From positions 1-41,746 of the IMG/VR virus record IMGVR_UViG_3300028025_000251: a DNA stretch of 41,746 nucleotides; one strand, given 5' to 3'. Of the stretch, positions 8,054 through 15,066 are shown in pieces. This DNA comes from a virus. Both the position numbers and the translations under genes were made by a program. The notes beneath the pieces were generated by a model. That model saw nothing but the letters and a program-made list of their open reading frames with translations. It had not been told where the DNA came from and did not search any database. Positions within the stretch are counted from its first letter, which is position 1. Every line of letters starts with the position of its first letter.

Positions 8054-8521
8054 ATGGCTGAACAAAATCGATTGAAGCGTGAACTTGAGACTCGTGAAAA
8101 AGAGAGCAGACCTGCTGCAAAGTGGACTCCGCCTCAACTTCTTCCAGAAGTGGATGAGGAACCTGGTTACGCTATGAGATGGATTCGCACCAGCATGGGT
8201 GGTGTGGGTGATGCTAGAAATGTTTCCGCAAAACTTCGTGAAGGATGGGAGCCCGTAAAGGCTTCTGATCACCCTGAAGCGCATACATTTGCCGATCCAA
8301 ATTCTCGGTTTAAAGATGCGATTGAAGTCGGTGGACTTATCCTTTGTAAAACACCTGTTGAATTTATTGAACAACGCGATGCGCACTATCGGAAACTCTC
8401 CGATTCGCAAATGCAGTCAGTAGATAACAGCTTCATGCGCGAAAGCGACGCTCGTATGCCATTGTTCAGCGATAAACGCACGACAGTGACTAAGGGTTCA
8501 GTTTTCGGTTCTGGGTCTTAA
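8054..8521 (+). CDS. Head-region protein of unknown function
   Basis: 155 residues, hydrophilic. It starts 2 nt after the scaffold stop with GAGGAAATAAAA as leader. It has an alpha N-terminus (NRLKRELETREKESR), then a compact region (PGYAMRWIRTSMGGVGDARN, VSAKLREGWEPVKASDHPEA, VGGLILCKTPVEFIEQRDAH) and a Ser/Gly tail. Genes of this type sit between scaffold and capsid in related aquatic phages. A role in head assembly or as a minor virion protein is inferred from location only. Confidence 0.7.
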   Translation: MAEQNRLKRELETREKESRPAAKWTPPQLLPEVDEEPGYAMRWIRTSMGGVGDARNVSAKLREGWEPVKASDHPEAHTFADPNSRFKDAIEVGGLILCKTPVEFIEQRDAHYRKLSDSQMQSVDNSFMRESDARMPLFSDKRTTVTKGSVFGSGS

Positions 8522-8536
8522 TTTTGGAGTCTAACG

Positions 8537-9151
8537 ATGGCATATCCTACCATTGACAAGACGTATGGTTTCAAGCCAGTCAATCGACTGGATGGTCTAC
8601 CCTACGCCGGAGCGATCCGTCAAATCCCAATCGCCCCTTCCTACGCAACAGCGATCCTGAACGGTGACACCGTCAAGGTAGACACTAACGGCTACATTGT
8701 GGCTGCTAGTACTACCGACTCAGGTAATATCATTGGTGTGTTGGTTGGATGTTCTTACATCAACTCGTTAAGTCAACCTACGTTTTCACAAGCGTACCCA
8801 GCTTCTACGTCAACTTCAACAAACATGGCTTTTGCCTTTGTTGTGGATGATCCTAGTGCTGTGTTCCGTGTTTGCGCTACAGTCGCTGGTTCCACCACTC
8901 CTACAGCTTACGCTCGTAGCATTGTTGGATCTAACGTGGCTTTGGTTGCTAACGTTGGTTCCACCACCACAGGTGACTCGTATTACGGTATTGACGGTTC
9001 TTCCGCCAACACCACTAATACACTCCCCGTTCGTGTTGTTGACGTTGTGCCCGATACTGCGACTGGCAATGCCAGCGTAGCCGCCACGACCTATTACGAG
9101 TTCCTCGTTAAGTTCAACACCGCGCAGTACAACAATACTACCGGTATTTAA
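8537..9151 (+). CDS. Probable capsid decoration or minor head protein
   Basis: 204 residues, beta-rich and dominated by Thr, Ser, Ala, Val and Gly, with almost no charged residues after position 40. The N-terminus YGFKPVNRLDGLPYAGAIRQ is followed by a small beta-barrel-like part (LNGDTVKVDTNGYIVAAS, GNIIGVLVGCSYIN) that resembles the way phage decoration proteins begin. It lies immediately before the major capsid gene with its own GGAG site. No enzyme motif. Decoration or cement function is inferred from composition and place. Confidence 0.6.
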   Translation: MAYPTIDKTYGFKPVNRLDGLPYAGAIRQIPIAPSYATAILNGDTVKVDTNGYIVAASTTDSGNIIGVLVGCSYINSLSQPTFSQAYPASTSTSTNMAFAFVVDDPSAVFRVCATVAGSTTPTAYARSIVGSNVALVANVGSTTTGDSYYGIDGSSANTTNTLPVRVVDVVPDTATGNASVAATTYYEFLVKFNTAQYNNTTGI

Positions 9152-9164
9152 GGAGTAACTTAAA

Positions 9165-10076
9165 ATGGCTATTTCACGCGCACAACTACTTAAAGAGTTG
9201 CTCCCCGGTCTGAACGCATTGTTTGGTCTGGAGTACGCTAAATACGGCGAAGAGCACAAAGAGATCTACGAAACTGAGACATCAGAGCGTAGCTTCGAAG
9301 AAGAGACAAAGCTTTCTGGCTTCTCTGCTGCACCTGTCAAGAATGAGGGCTCCGCCATTCAGTACGACAATGCACAAGAGGCATGGACTGCACGTTACAC
9401 CCACGAAACCATTGCGATGGGCTTCTCCATCACAGAGGAAGCTGTGGAAGATAACTTGTATGACAGCTTGTCTTCACGTTATACCAAGGCTTTGGCCCGT
9501 GGTATGGCTTACACCAAGCAAGTTAAAGCTGCTTATGTGTTGAACAACGCCTTTACTGGCGGCCCAACATATGGCGACGGCGTGGTTCTGTGTTCTACAG
9601 CCCACCCACTTGTCTCCGGTGGCACTAACAGCAATCGTCCTACAACAGGCGCTGACTTGAATGAAACATCGTTGGAAAACGCTGTTATTCAGATCGCTGC
9701 TTGGACAGACGAGCGCGGTTTGTTGATCGCTGCTAAGCCCCGTAAGCTTATTATCCCCCCAGCACTGCAATTCGTTGCAACTCGCTTGTTGGAAACCGAA
9801 CTCCGCGTCGGTACAACTGACAACGATATCAACGCATTGAAGAACAACGGTTCGATCTCTGAAGGTTACACTGTTAACCACTATTTGACCGACACCAATG
9901 CTTGGTTCTTGACAACAGACGTACCTAACGGCCTGAAGCACTTTGTTCGCTCACCCTTGTCTAACAGCATGGACGGCGACTTTGACACAGGTAACGTTCG
10001 TTACAAAGCCCGTGAGCGTTACAGCTTCGGCGTGTCAGACCCACTGGGTATCTTTGGTTCACCCGGTTCGTCCTGA
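9165..10076 (+). CDS. Major capsid protein, HK97 fold
   Basis: 303 residues. The order scaffold, accessory head gene, capsid, terminator is standard. Features typical of short HK97-fold coat proteins: an N-arm plus E-loop region rich in charge (EIYETETSERSFEEETKLSG, 44-63), the spine-helix-like SLSSRYTKALARGMAYTKQV, the A-domain segment AAKPRKLIIPPALQFVATRL with its usual 'pp' turn, and a C-terminal strand RYKARERYSFGVSDP. A strong TTAAGGAG site precedes ATG 9165 and an intrinsic terminator follows 8 nt after the stop, as expected for the most highly expressed gene. It belongs to the group of coats related to Mu gpT-like proteins by style; the exact family needs a profile search. Confidence 0.88.
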   Translation: MAISRAQLLKELLPGLNALFGLEYAKYGEEHKEIYETETSERSFEEETKLSGFSAAPVKNEGSAIQYDNAQEAWTARYTHETIAMGFSITEEAVEDNLYDSLSSRYTKALARGMAYTKQVKAAYVLNNAFTGGPTYGDGVVLCSTAHPLVSGGTNSNRPTTGADLNETSLENAVIQIAAWTDERGLLIAAKPRKLIIPPALQFVATRLLETELRVGTTDNDINALKNNGSISEGYTVNHYLTDTNAWFLTTDVPNGLKHFVRSPLSNSMDGDFDTGNVRYKARERYSFGVSDPLGIFGSPGSS

Positions 10077-10084
10077 TGAAACTG

Positions 10085-10109
10085 AAAAAGGGGCCTTGTG
10101 CCCCTTTTT
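10085..10109 (+). terminator. Intrinsic terminator after the capsid gene
   Basis: AAAAAGGGGC (10085-10094) pairs with GCCCCTTTTT (10100-10109) around a 5-nt loop, followed by CTTTT. A 10-bp stem with T-rich 3' side, 8 nt after the capsid stop codon. It would limit read-through from the capsid gene into the downstream genes. Confidence 0.9.
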
Positions 10110-10144
10110 CTTTTAGTGTATATTTCTTTTAACCGGGCTTTCCG

Positions 10145-10187
10145 GTGTATCAAACTGTCCCGGCAGACAACATACTGATTGATACAC
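10145..10187. promoter_or_regulatory. Perfect 9-nt inverted repeat in leader of the next transcription unit
   Basis: GTGTATCAA (10145-10153) and TTGATACAC (10179-10187) are exact reverse complements separated by 25 nt. The pair lies between the capsid terminator and the ATG at 10213, where a new transcript must start if the terminator works. It could be an operator for a dimeric regulator, or a leader stem. A convincing -35/-10 pair is not visible around it. Confidence 0.4.
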
Positions 10188-10212
10188 TTAACTTGTATGT
10201 AAGGAACCTATC

Positions 10213-10686
10213 ATGGGAATCGCTACTCACCTCGGCCCTTGGCTGCTCGGTACAAACCGTTACACAACTGGCACTGCTGCTGCTGATGTTCGCAACACTG
10301 GCGCAACTCAAGTTGTCCAGACTGACGTTGTAAACTTCAATGACGCTGACGCAAGCAATGCGTTTGTGTTGCCTGCGGGTTCATTAATCGTTGATATTCG
10401 ATTCATCACAACCACCACTTTTGATGCCGCATCAACCATTACGTTGTCCATTGGCGCGACTGCTATTACTGGCGCTCTGACCATTACAAACCCCGGTGTG
10501 TATAATTTTGTTGCCGCCGCAACAGAAGCCGCCGCTGCTTTGTGGGCCAATACTGGCACTACCGACAAGTTTGTGACTTACACGATTGCTCAAGGTGCAT
10601 CGACTGCTGGCGTAGGCCAGATCGTGATTGAGTACGTTGTTCGCAACTCTGACGGCACGATGTATCAATCTGCTGGTCAAGTCTAA
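10213..10686 (+). CDS. Beta-rich virion protein of unknown function
   Basis: 157 residues, very low in charge, rich in Thr, Ala, Val and Ile, with alternating strands (GSLIVDIRFITTTTFDAAST, ITLSIGATAITGALTITNPG, VGQIVIEYVVRN). This looks like a jelly-roll or Ig-like virion protein. The start GIATHLGPWLLGTNRYTTGT and the end in DGTMYQSAGQV are compact. It follows the capsid terminator and has its own TAAGGAACC site. A head decoration, spike or fibre-base role is possible; nothing distinguishes these. Confidence 0.65.
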   Translation: MGIATHLGPWLLGTNRYTTGTAAADVRNTGATQVVQTDVVNFNDADASNAFVLPAGSLIVDIRFITTTTFDAASTITLSIGATAITGALTITNPGVYNFVAAATEAAAALWANTGTTDKFVTYTIAQGASTAGVGQIVIEYVVRNSDGTMYQSAGQV

Positions 10687-10694
10687 TTAGTCTA

Positions 10695-10710
10695 GGGGGC
10701 TTCGGCCCCC
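10695..10710 (+). terminator. GC-rich UUCG-loop hairpin, possible terminator
   Basis: GGGGGC, TTCG, GCCCCC form a 6-bp GC stem closed by the very stable UUCG tetraloop, 8 nt after the stop of the preceding gene. Only GTTT follows, so termination would be inefficient; protection or processing of the mRNA 3' end is an alternative. Confidence 0.6.
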
Positions 10711-10729
10711 GTTTACAAGGAGATTAATT

Positions 10730-11233
10730 ATGATGCAAACTGACGTTAAATCGGGGCACCTGAACAACTCAGGTTTTGTGGTGTTAGGGAGAAACCGTCT
10801 TAGGGCTGTATCTATGGTTGGCACGGCTACGGCTGGAACGCTAGACATTTTTGACACTGTTACAGCACCTGTTTCCGCTACATACGCAAGGACTGCGGCG
10901 GTTATTACAGTTACAAAGGTAGCCCACGGCCTAGTTACTGGAGATGTGGTTGGGCTTGCTTTTGCAACAGCCAGCGGGTCATCTGGCACAAACGGCAATT
11001 ATTCAATTACACGCACGGGCGCAGATACTTTTACAGTTACAGACATTAACTCTGGAACTATAGCTGGCGGAACAGCGGCAACATACTCATCATTGTGGGT
11101 TGCCAGCTACGACGTTGGTGCGGCTGACTTGTTTGGTAATTTTGTTTTGATTCCCGCTGAAGGAATACTGGTTAAAAACGGTATCTACTTGAGCATGAGC
11201 AATTTAACTTCCGCTAATATTTATTATGGCTGA
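10730..11233 (+). CDS. Beta-rich virion protein with an inserted small beta domain
   Basis: 167 residues with AAGGAG 10 nt before ATG 10730. The outer parts (LNNSGFVVLGRNRLRAVSMV at the start, SLWVASYDVGAADLFGNFVL and GILVKNGIYLSMSNL at the end) read as one small beta protein. They are split near residue 50 by about 70 residues (TAAVITVTKVAHGLVTGDVV to SGTIAGGTAA) of the kind found inserted in many phage structural proteins, where HGL.TGD.V marks the turn. Function unknown; probably a surface or tail-associated virion protein. The stop overlaps the next gene by 8 nt. Confidence 0.65.
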   Translation: MMQTDVKSGHLNNSGFVVLGRNRLRAVSMVGTATAGTLDIFDTVTAPVSATYARTAAVITVTKVAHGLVTGDVVGLAFATASGSSGTNGNYSITRTGADTFTVTDINSGTIAGGTAATYSSLWVASYDVGAADLFGNFVLIPAEGILVKNGIYLSMSNLTSANIYYG

Positions 11234-11966
11234 AACAAAACAGGCAACACTGATGGGGCGTAAGCTGTTTATAGGCATTCCAGCCTATGACGGCAAGCTA
11301 AACATCAAGACCGCATTTGCACTGGCGCAGTTAATGCCCAAGGCAATGAGTCTTGGTGTGTCCGTCACGTTGTCTGATTTGTCTAATTGCTCAATCATTA
11401 CTATGGCTCGCAATGCCTTAGTACACGAATTCTTAAAAACAGACTGCACAGAGCTTCTGTTTATTGATGCAGACGTTATTGTCACACCTGACGACATTCT
11501 GCGTTTGATGGCCCAAAGCGGTCACATGGACATTACTGCTGGCGCATATCCACGCAGAGCCAAAGATGCCAAGTTCTTTGCTGATGTGTACTACGATGAC
11601 AATGGAGAATTAGAGTTTGAAGGCTCTATGATGCGTTTAAAGCGTGCGCCTACTGGATTTATGTTGATCCAGCGCCATGTCATTGAGCAGATGATTGCGG
11701 CACATCCTGAGTGGACTTATGAGAAGTCCCCCACAGAGAAGATGTCAGCGGTGTTTGACTTTGCTATCCGTGATGGCAAGTATGTTGGTGAAGATTATTT
11801 ATTCTGCGACCGCGCAACTGAAATGAACTTTACAGTCTACCTAGACGTAGACATTAGCCTGCCGCACGTCGGCCAAGAAACGTTTGAGCGCAACTTTCGT
11901 GAAGAGGTTGTAATGCCCTTACTTGAGAACATTTATCACCATAAACTGAAAGTCGTAAATGGCTAA
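11226..11966 (+). CDS. GT-A-fold glycosyltransferase
   Basis: 246 residues. KLFIGIPAYDGKLNIKTAFA (about 13-32) is the nucleotide-sugar-binding start; ELLFIDADVIVTPDDILRLM contains the DAD version of the DxD metal motif (about 79-81); AGAYPRRAKD and the late VGEDYLFC segment (Glu-Asp as putative catalytic pair) follow the usual order of small phage and cyanophage GT-A enzymes. No membrane segment. It lies among virion genes and overlaps both neighbours by 8 nt. It could glycosylate virion proteins or modify another phage-made acceptor. It is not closely similar to the enzyme at 5538-6491, so two different transferases are encoded. Confidence 0.82.
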   Translation: MAETKQATLMGRKLFIGIPAYDGKLNIKTAFALAQLMPKAMSLGVSVTLSDLSNCSIITMARNALVHEFLKTDCTELLFIDADVIVTPDDILRLMAQSGHMDITAGAYPRRAKDAKFFADVYYDDNGELEFEGSMMRLKRAPTGFMLIQRHVIEQMIAAHPEWTYEKSPTEKMSAVFDFAIRDGKYVGEDYLFCDRATEMNFTVYLDVDISLPHVGQETFERNFREEVVMPLLENIYHHKLKVVNG

Positions 11967-12204
11967 ATCACCAGCATGGCAGAGAAAAGAAGGCAAGAAT
12001 CCGAAGGGTGGCTTGAATGCGAAAGGTCGCGCCTCCGCGAAAAAGCAAGGCATGAATTTGAAACCGCCCCAGCCCGAAGGCGGCTCCCGCAAAGACTCTT
12101 TCTGTGCGAGGATGGAAGGCATGAAATCGAAGCTGACCTCCGCCAAAACCGCCAAAGACCCAGACTCACGCATCAACAAATCTCTTAGAGCTTGGAAATG
12201 CTAG
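11959..12204 (+). CDS. Small basic protein (SPAWQRKEGKNPKGGLN type)
   Basis: 81 residues, strongly basic. The N-terminus SPAWQRKEGKNPKGGLNAKG and the C-terminal KDSFCARMEGMKSKL and KDPDSRINKSLRAWKC stretches are recurring signatures in small proteins of aquatic phages and some large viruses; I recall a DUF of this kind but am not sure of its number. It starts within the end of the glycosyltransferase gene. Function unknown; DNA or RNA binding or virion packing are possible for such a charged, Gly-rich chain. Confidence 0.75.
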   Translation: MAKSPAWQRKEGKNPKGGLNAKGRASAKKQGMNLKPPQPEGGSRKDSFCARMEGMKSKLTSAKTAKDPDSRINKSLRAWKC

Positions 12205-12440
12205 ATCTAAACACCGCATGGTCAGCAATCTTGTCGTTAGTGATTGGACTGCTAGGCTACATGATGAATGAAAAGTTCAGGGAGCTTGCTCGTATAAGCA
12301 TCCTCTTAAACAAAACACGCGAGGAGGTTGCCCGTGATAACGTTACTCAAGCAGAAGTGGATCGCATTACGAACCACATTGACCAACGCTTTAACAAACT
12401 TGAAGCAAAGATTGACCAGCTTATTCAAGCGGGGCGATAA
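12198..12440 (+). CDS. Small membrane protein with N-terminal helix and coiled coil
   Basis: 80 residues from ATG 12198, which overlaps the upstream stop (ATGCTAG); TTG 12192 would add two. One transmembrane helix (TAWSAILSLVIGLLGYMM, about 6-23) is followed by a charged coiled coil (RELARISILLNKTREEVARD and IDQRFNKLEAKIDQLIQ). This arrangement occurs in small phage proteins sometimes called holin-like or in XhlA-type lysis helpers. It is far from the lysis genes, so another membrane role, such as during genome entry, is equally possible. Confidence 0.7.
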   Translation: MLDLNTAWSAILSLVIGLLGYMMNEKFRELARISILLNKTREEVARDNVTQAEVDRITNHIDQRFNKLEAKIDQLIQAGR

Positions 12441-12772
12441 TGCCAAGCAAGAGTAAAGCTCAACACAATTTCATGGCAGCAGTGGCTAACAATCCATCGT
12501 TTGCTAAGAAAGCAGGCGTCCCACAATCCGTGGGCAAAGAGTTCAACAATGCCAATAAAGGCAAAACTTTTAAACAAGGTGGCGATATGAAAAAGATGGC
12601 AATGGGTGGTTCCGTTAAACCTACAGCAATGGGCAGTGTAAAGACAGCGGCTCCTAGCCGTGACGGTATTGCTTCCAAAGGCAAGACCAAAGGTACACAA
12701 GTCAAAATGGCTGGCTCTGGCGTACCCAATGGCGTTGGTGTAAAAACCATGAAGCGTGGCGGTAAGTGCTAA
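12440..12772 (+). CDS. Basic Gly/Lys-rich protein, DUF3008-like start, GGKC end
   Basis: 110 residues. The start PSKSKAQHNFMAAVANNPSF resembles DUF3008-type small proteins (P.KSKAQ..FM). After a Gly/Met-rich linker (KKMAMGGSVKP) comes RDGIASKGKTKGTQVKMAG and a C-terminal MKRGGKC. The DGIA.KGKT.GT.VKM motif and the GGKC end are repeated in the next gene, so the two are related by a shared C-terminal module. One-nt overlap (TAATG) with the previous gene. Function unknown. Confidence 0.7.
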   Translation: MPSKSKAQHNFMAAVANNPSFAKKAGVPQSVGKEFNNANKGKTFKQGGDMKKMAMGGSVKPTAMGSVKTAAPSRDGIASKGKTKGTQVKMAGSGVPNGVGVKTMKRGGKC

Positions 12773-12787
12773 TTTAAGGAGGCTATC

Positions 12788-13048
12788 ATGCCCATGACCC
12801 CTGAAGCTGCAAAGCAGTACAAGCCTCGCCGTACCCCCGGCTCTTTGGATGAAGTAATTTATCCAGAAACTCGGGCCAAGATGGAAGCGGCTAAAACTGA
12901 TGTTAAAGACGAAAAAGACCGTCAGAAGATTAAATCTATGGGCTACGCTAAAGGCGGTATGACTGCTTCTAAGCGTGCCGATGGTATTGCCACAAAAGGT
13001 AAAACTCGTGGCACTATGGTTAAGATGAGTTATGGCGGGAAGTGCTGA
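12788..13048 (+). CDS. Basic protein with shared DGIA-KGKT-GT-VKM and GGKC C-terminus
   Basis: 86 residues with a near-perfect TAAGGAGG site before ATG 12788. The N-terminal half is helical and charged (DEVIYPETRAKMEAAKTD, VKDEKDRQKIKSMGYAKGG); the C-terminal half RADGIATKGKTRGTMVKM then YGGKC matches the end of the preceding protein. The C-terminal Cys is kept in both. No known domain; the shared tail could be a virion-binding, nucleic-acid-binding or processing signal. Confidence 0.7.
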   Translation: MPMTPEAAKQYKPRRTPGSLDEVIYPETRAKMEAAKTDVKDEKDRQKIKSMGYAKGGMTASKRADGIATKGKTRGTMVKMSYGGKC

Positions 13049-13049
13049 C

Positions 13050-13325
13050 ATGATGGCCAGTCGCGGCATGGGTGACATCATGCCTTCCAAGATGCCTTCT
13101 GGTAAGCGTAAAGCTCGCCGGGATGATACTGACTTTACTCAATATGCTGAAGGCGGTAAAGTTAATGCCGCTGGCAATTACACTAAGCCCGGTCTTCGTA
13201 AGAAGATTGTGTCTCAGGTAAAGTCAGCCGCAACGCATGGTACGGGCGCAGGCCAATGGTCGGCCCGTAAAGCTCAACTTGTTGCCAAGAAGTACAAAGA
13301 AGCCGGTGGGGGTTACAGAGATTGA
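13050..13325 (+). CDS. Small basic protein, KPGLRKKI / GQWSARKAQLVAKKYK family
   Basis: 91 residues from ATG 13050; 13032 and 13053 are alternatives, and the MASRGMGDI start is what I would expect from related phage proteins. The C-terminal half (NYTKPGLRKKIVSQVKSAAT, GAGQWSARKAQLVAKKYKEA, GGGYRD) is a conserved domain seen in many phages and in some large eukaryotic-virus genomes; its function is not established. The N-terminus is Met/Lys/Gly-rich with an AEGGKV motif. It ends in a TTGA overlap with the following gene. Confidence 0.75.
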   Translation: MMASRGMGDIMPSKMPSGKRKARRDDTDFTQYAEGGKVNAAGNYTKPGLRKKIVSQVKSAATHGTGAGQWSARKAQLVAKKYKEAGGGYRD

Positions 13326-13555
13326 AAGCTCCTCAAAAATCGCTTAAAGATTGGGGCGACCAGAAATGGCGCACTAAGTCTGGTAAACCGTCAAGTAAGA
13401 CGGGTGAGCGATATTTACCTGAAGCAGCCATTAAATCTTTATCTCCTCAAGAATATGCAGCCACAACTAAAGCCAAACGTGCTGGTAAAGCATCTGGTAA
13501 ACAATTTGTAGCACAACCTAAAACTATTGCAAAGAAAACGGCAGGATTTAGATGA
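13322..13555 (+). CDS. Small basic protein, WRTKSGKPSSKTGERYLP family
   Basis: 77 residues with a TTG start (TTGA overlap with the upstream stop, purine-rich GGTGGGGG before it). WGDQKWRTKSGKPSSKTGER, YLPEAAIKSLSPQEYAATTK, then KAKRAGKASGKQF and KTIAKKTAGFR form a compact basic family that I recognise from cyanophages and uncultured marine phages, always uncharacterised. It is usually found next to the GQWSARKAQ protein, as here. Nucleic-acid binding is likely from its charge but unproven. Confidence 0.78.
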   Translation: MKAPQKSLKDWGDQKWRTKSGKPSSKTGERYLPEAAIKSLSPQEYAATTKAKRAGKASGKQFVAQPKTIAKKTAGFR

Positions 13556-14487
13556 GCACTACCGGAACCACACTGTTCAACATGGACTTCACGGAGATCG
13601 CCGAGGAAGCGTGGGAGCGTGCAGGCCGAGAAATGCGTTCTGGCTACGACCTGCGTACAGCACGTCGTTCTATGAACTTGATGACTATCGAGTGGCAGAA
13701 CAAGGGCATTAATATGTGGACGATGGAGCAGGGTGTTATCACTCTTGTTCCCGGTCTAGCTACGTATGCATTACCTACAGATACCATTGATTTGTTAGAA
13801 CACGTTATTCGTACTGGACAGAATACAGCTTCTACTCAAGCTGACCTGACTATTACACGTATTAGTGTTTCTACCTATGCAACCATACCAAACAAACTTC
13901 AACAAGCCCGCCCTATCCAAGTCTGGATTCAAAGGCTTTCTGGAGAAACTAACCCAACGACTGCGGTCTTGGATGGAGCCCTCACCTCCACGGACACCAC
14001 GATCACGCTTAACACGGTGGTTGGACTAGCTGGATCAGGTTTTATTCGCCTTGGCACAGAAGATATTTACTACACATATGTATCAGGGAATACCCTAGGT
14101 GGTGTATTCCGTGGTCAAAACAACACTACAGCGGCAGCCCAAGCAGACGGGACTGCGGTGTTTGTTCCACAACTCCCAGCTATTACTGTATGGCCTACAC
14201 CAGACAACAGCACAACTTATCAGTTTGTGTACTACCGACTGCGTAGGGTGCAAGATGCTGGCGCGGGCGCTGAGACAGCCGATATGAACTTTAGGTTTTT
14301 ACCCTGTGTTGTAGCTGGATTGGCATACCACATTGCTGTCAAAGTCCCTGAGTTGATGCCTCGCATCCAAATGCTCAAGCAAATTTATGATGAAGCATTT
14401 GACATAGCCGCAGGTGAAGATCGAGAAAAAGCAGCTATCAGGTTTGTTCCTAGGCAAATGTTTATTGGAAGTGGCGGAGGTTACTGA
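13552..14487 (+). CDS. Head-tail adaptor-like virion protein with an inserted beta domain
   Basis: 311 residues. The helical N-terminus (FTEIAEEAWERAGREMRSGY, LRTARRSMNLMTIEWQNKGI, NMWTMEQGVITLVPG) and C-terminus (FLPCVVAGLAYHIAVKVPEL, MLKQIYDEAFDIAAGED) fit podoviral adaptor/gatekeeper proteins that ring the portal (P22 gp4- or T7 gp11-like). Residues about 137-206 form an extra beta module (TDTTITLNTVVGLAGSGFIR, TEDIYYTYVSGNTLGGVFRG, NNTTAAAQADGTAVF) of a type often found as an insertion in phage structural proteins. Its DNA (about 13975-14030) looks richer in C than the flanks, compatible with acquisition from elsewhere. The start overlaps the upstream stop (ATGA). Confidence 0.68.
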   Translation: MSTTGTTLFNMDFTEIAEEAWERAGREMRSGYDLRTARRSMNLMTIEWQNKGINMWTMEQGVITLVPGLATYALPTDTIDLLEHVIRTGQNTASTQADLTITRISVSTYATIPNKLQQARPIQVWIQRLSGETNPTTAVLDGALTSTDTTITLNTVVGLAGSGFIRLGTEDIYYTYVSGNTLGGVFRGQNNTTAAAQADGTAVFVPQLPAITVWPTPDNSTTYQFVYYRLRRVQDAGAGAETADMNFRFLPCVVAGLAYHIAVKVPELMPRIQMLKQIYDEAFDIAAGEDREKAAIRFVPRQMFIGSGGGY

Positions 14488-14870
14488 TGGGTAATCGATA
14501 CGCATCCGGCAAGATAGCGATTGCTGAGTGTGATCGCTGTGGCCAACAGTACAAGTTAAAAACGCTTAGAACTGAGATTATTAAGCAACGTCAATATCAG
14601 TTGTTGGTTTGTCCTGAGTGCTGGGATCCCGATCAGCCACAATTAATGCTTGGAACATTTCCAGTAGATGATCCGCAAGCTCTGCGCAACCCGCGTAGAG
14701 ATACAACGTATGTCACTTCTGGTGTTAACGTTAATGGTAATTTGTCTGGTGGTTCACGAGACATTCAGTGGGGCTGGGCACCTGTAGGCGGGGCTAGTAA
14801 TTTTGATGCAGAGTTGACACCAAACTACTTGGTGGCAACGACATTTGTTGGTACAGTAACGGTATCTTAA
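14487..14870 (+). CDS. Zinc-ribbon virion-associated protein
   Basis: 127 residues with a one-nt overlap (TGATG). Residues 14-18 (ECDRC) and 41-45 (VCPEC) give a CxxC-CxxC pair about 25 residues apart, a zinc ribbon; YKLKTLRTEIIKQRQYQLL lies between them and WDPDQPQLMLG follows. The C-terminal half is Gly/Asn/Thr-rich beta sequence ending in FVGTVTVS. Similar short proteins with this ribbon occur beside adaptor genes in many phages. It might be a structural cap protein in which the metal site supplies stability; no enzymatic residues seen. Confidence 0.75.
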   Translation: MGNRYASGKIAIAECDRCGQQYKLKTLRTEIIKQRQYQLLVCPECWDPDQPQLMLGTFPVDDPQALRNPRRDTTYVTSGVNVNGNLSGGSRDIQWGWAPVGGASNFDAELTPNYLVATTFVGTVTVS

Positions 14871-14880
14871 GGAGCTTAAA

Positions 14881-15066
14881 ATGGATAAAGCGGATTTAAA
14901 ACAAGACAAGAAGATGATGGCTGGAGCCGTGCACAAACACGAGAAAGCTATGCACCCCGGCAAGCCTATGACTAAACTCAAAAAGGGCGGCCCTACTAGT
15001 ATGGATCGCAAGATGATGGGTCGTAATCTATCTCGTGCAAATAACCAGAAATCTGGGAGCAAATGA
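14881..15066 (+). CDS. Small basic Met/Lys-rich protein
   Basis: 61 residues, strong TAAGGAG site. KADLKQDKKMMAGAVHKHEK is a charged helix, followed by MTKLKKGGPTS and RKMMGRNLSRANNQKS. Proteins starting with M-D-K-A-D and carrying a TKLKKGG motif recur in aquatic phages near adaptor genes. Function unknown; its basic, Gly-containing character links it to the cassette at 11959-13555. Confidence 0.7.
   Translation: MDKADLKQDKKMMAGAVHKHEKAMHPGKPMTKLKKGGPTSMDRKMMGRNLSRANNQKSGSK

Noticed and set aside
7895-8410. 171-codon minus-strand frame spanning scaffold and next gene
   Set aside because: It crosses the boundary of two well-supported + strand genes and its product is Arg/Ser/Phe-rich without any motif.
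12425-13090. A 221-codon minus-strand open frame
   Set aside because: It lies opposite two well-supported small genes with strong ribosome-binding sites and stop/start overlaps, and its Cys/His/Phe-rich product looks like antisense translation.
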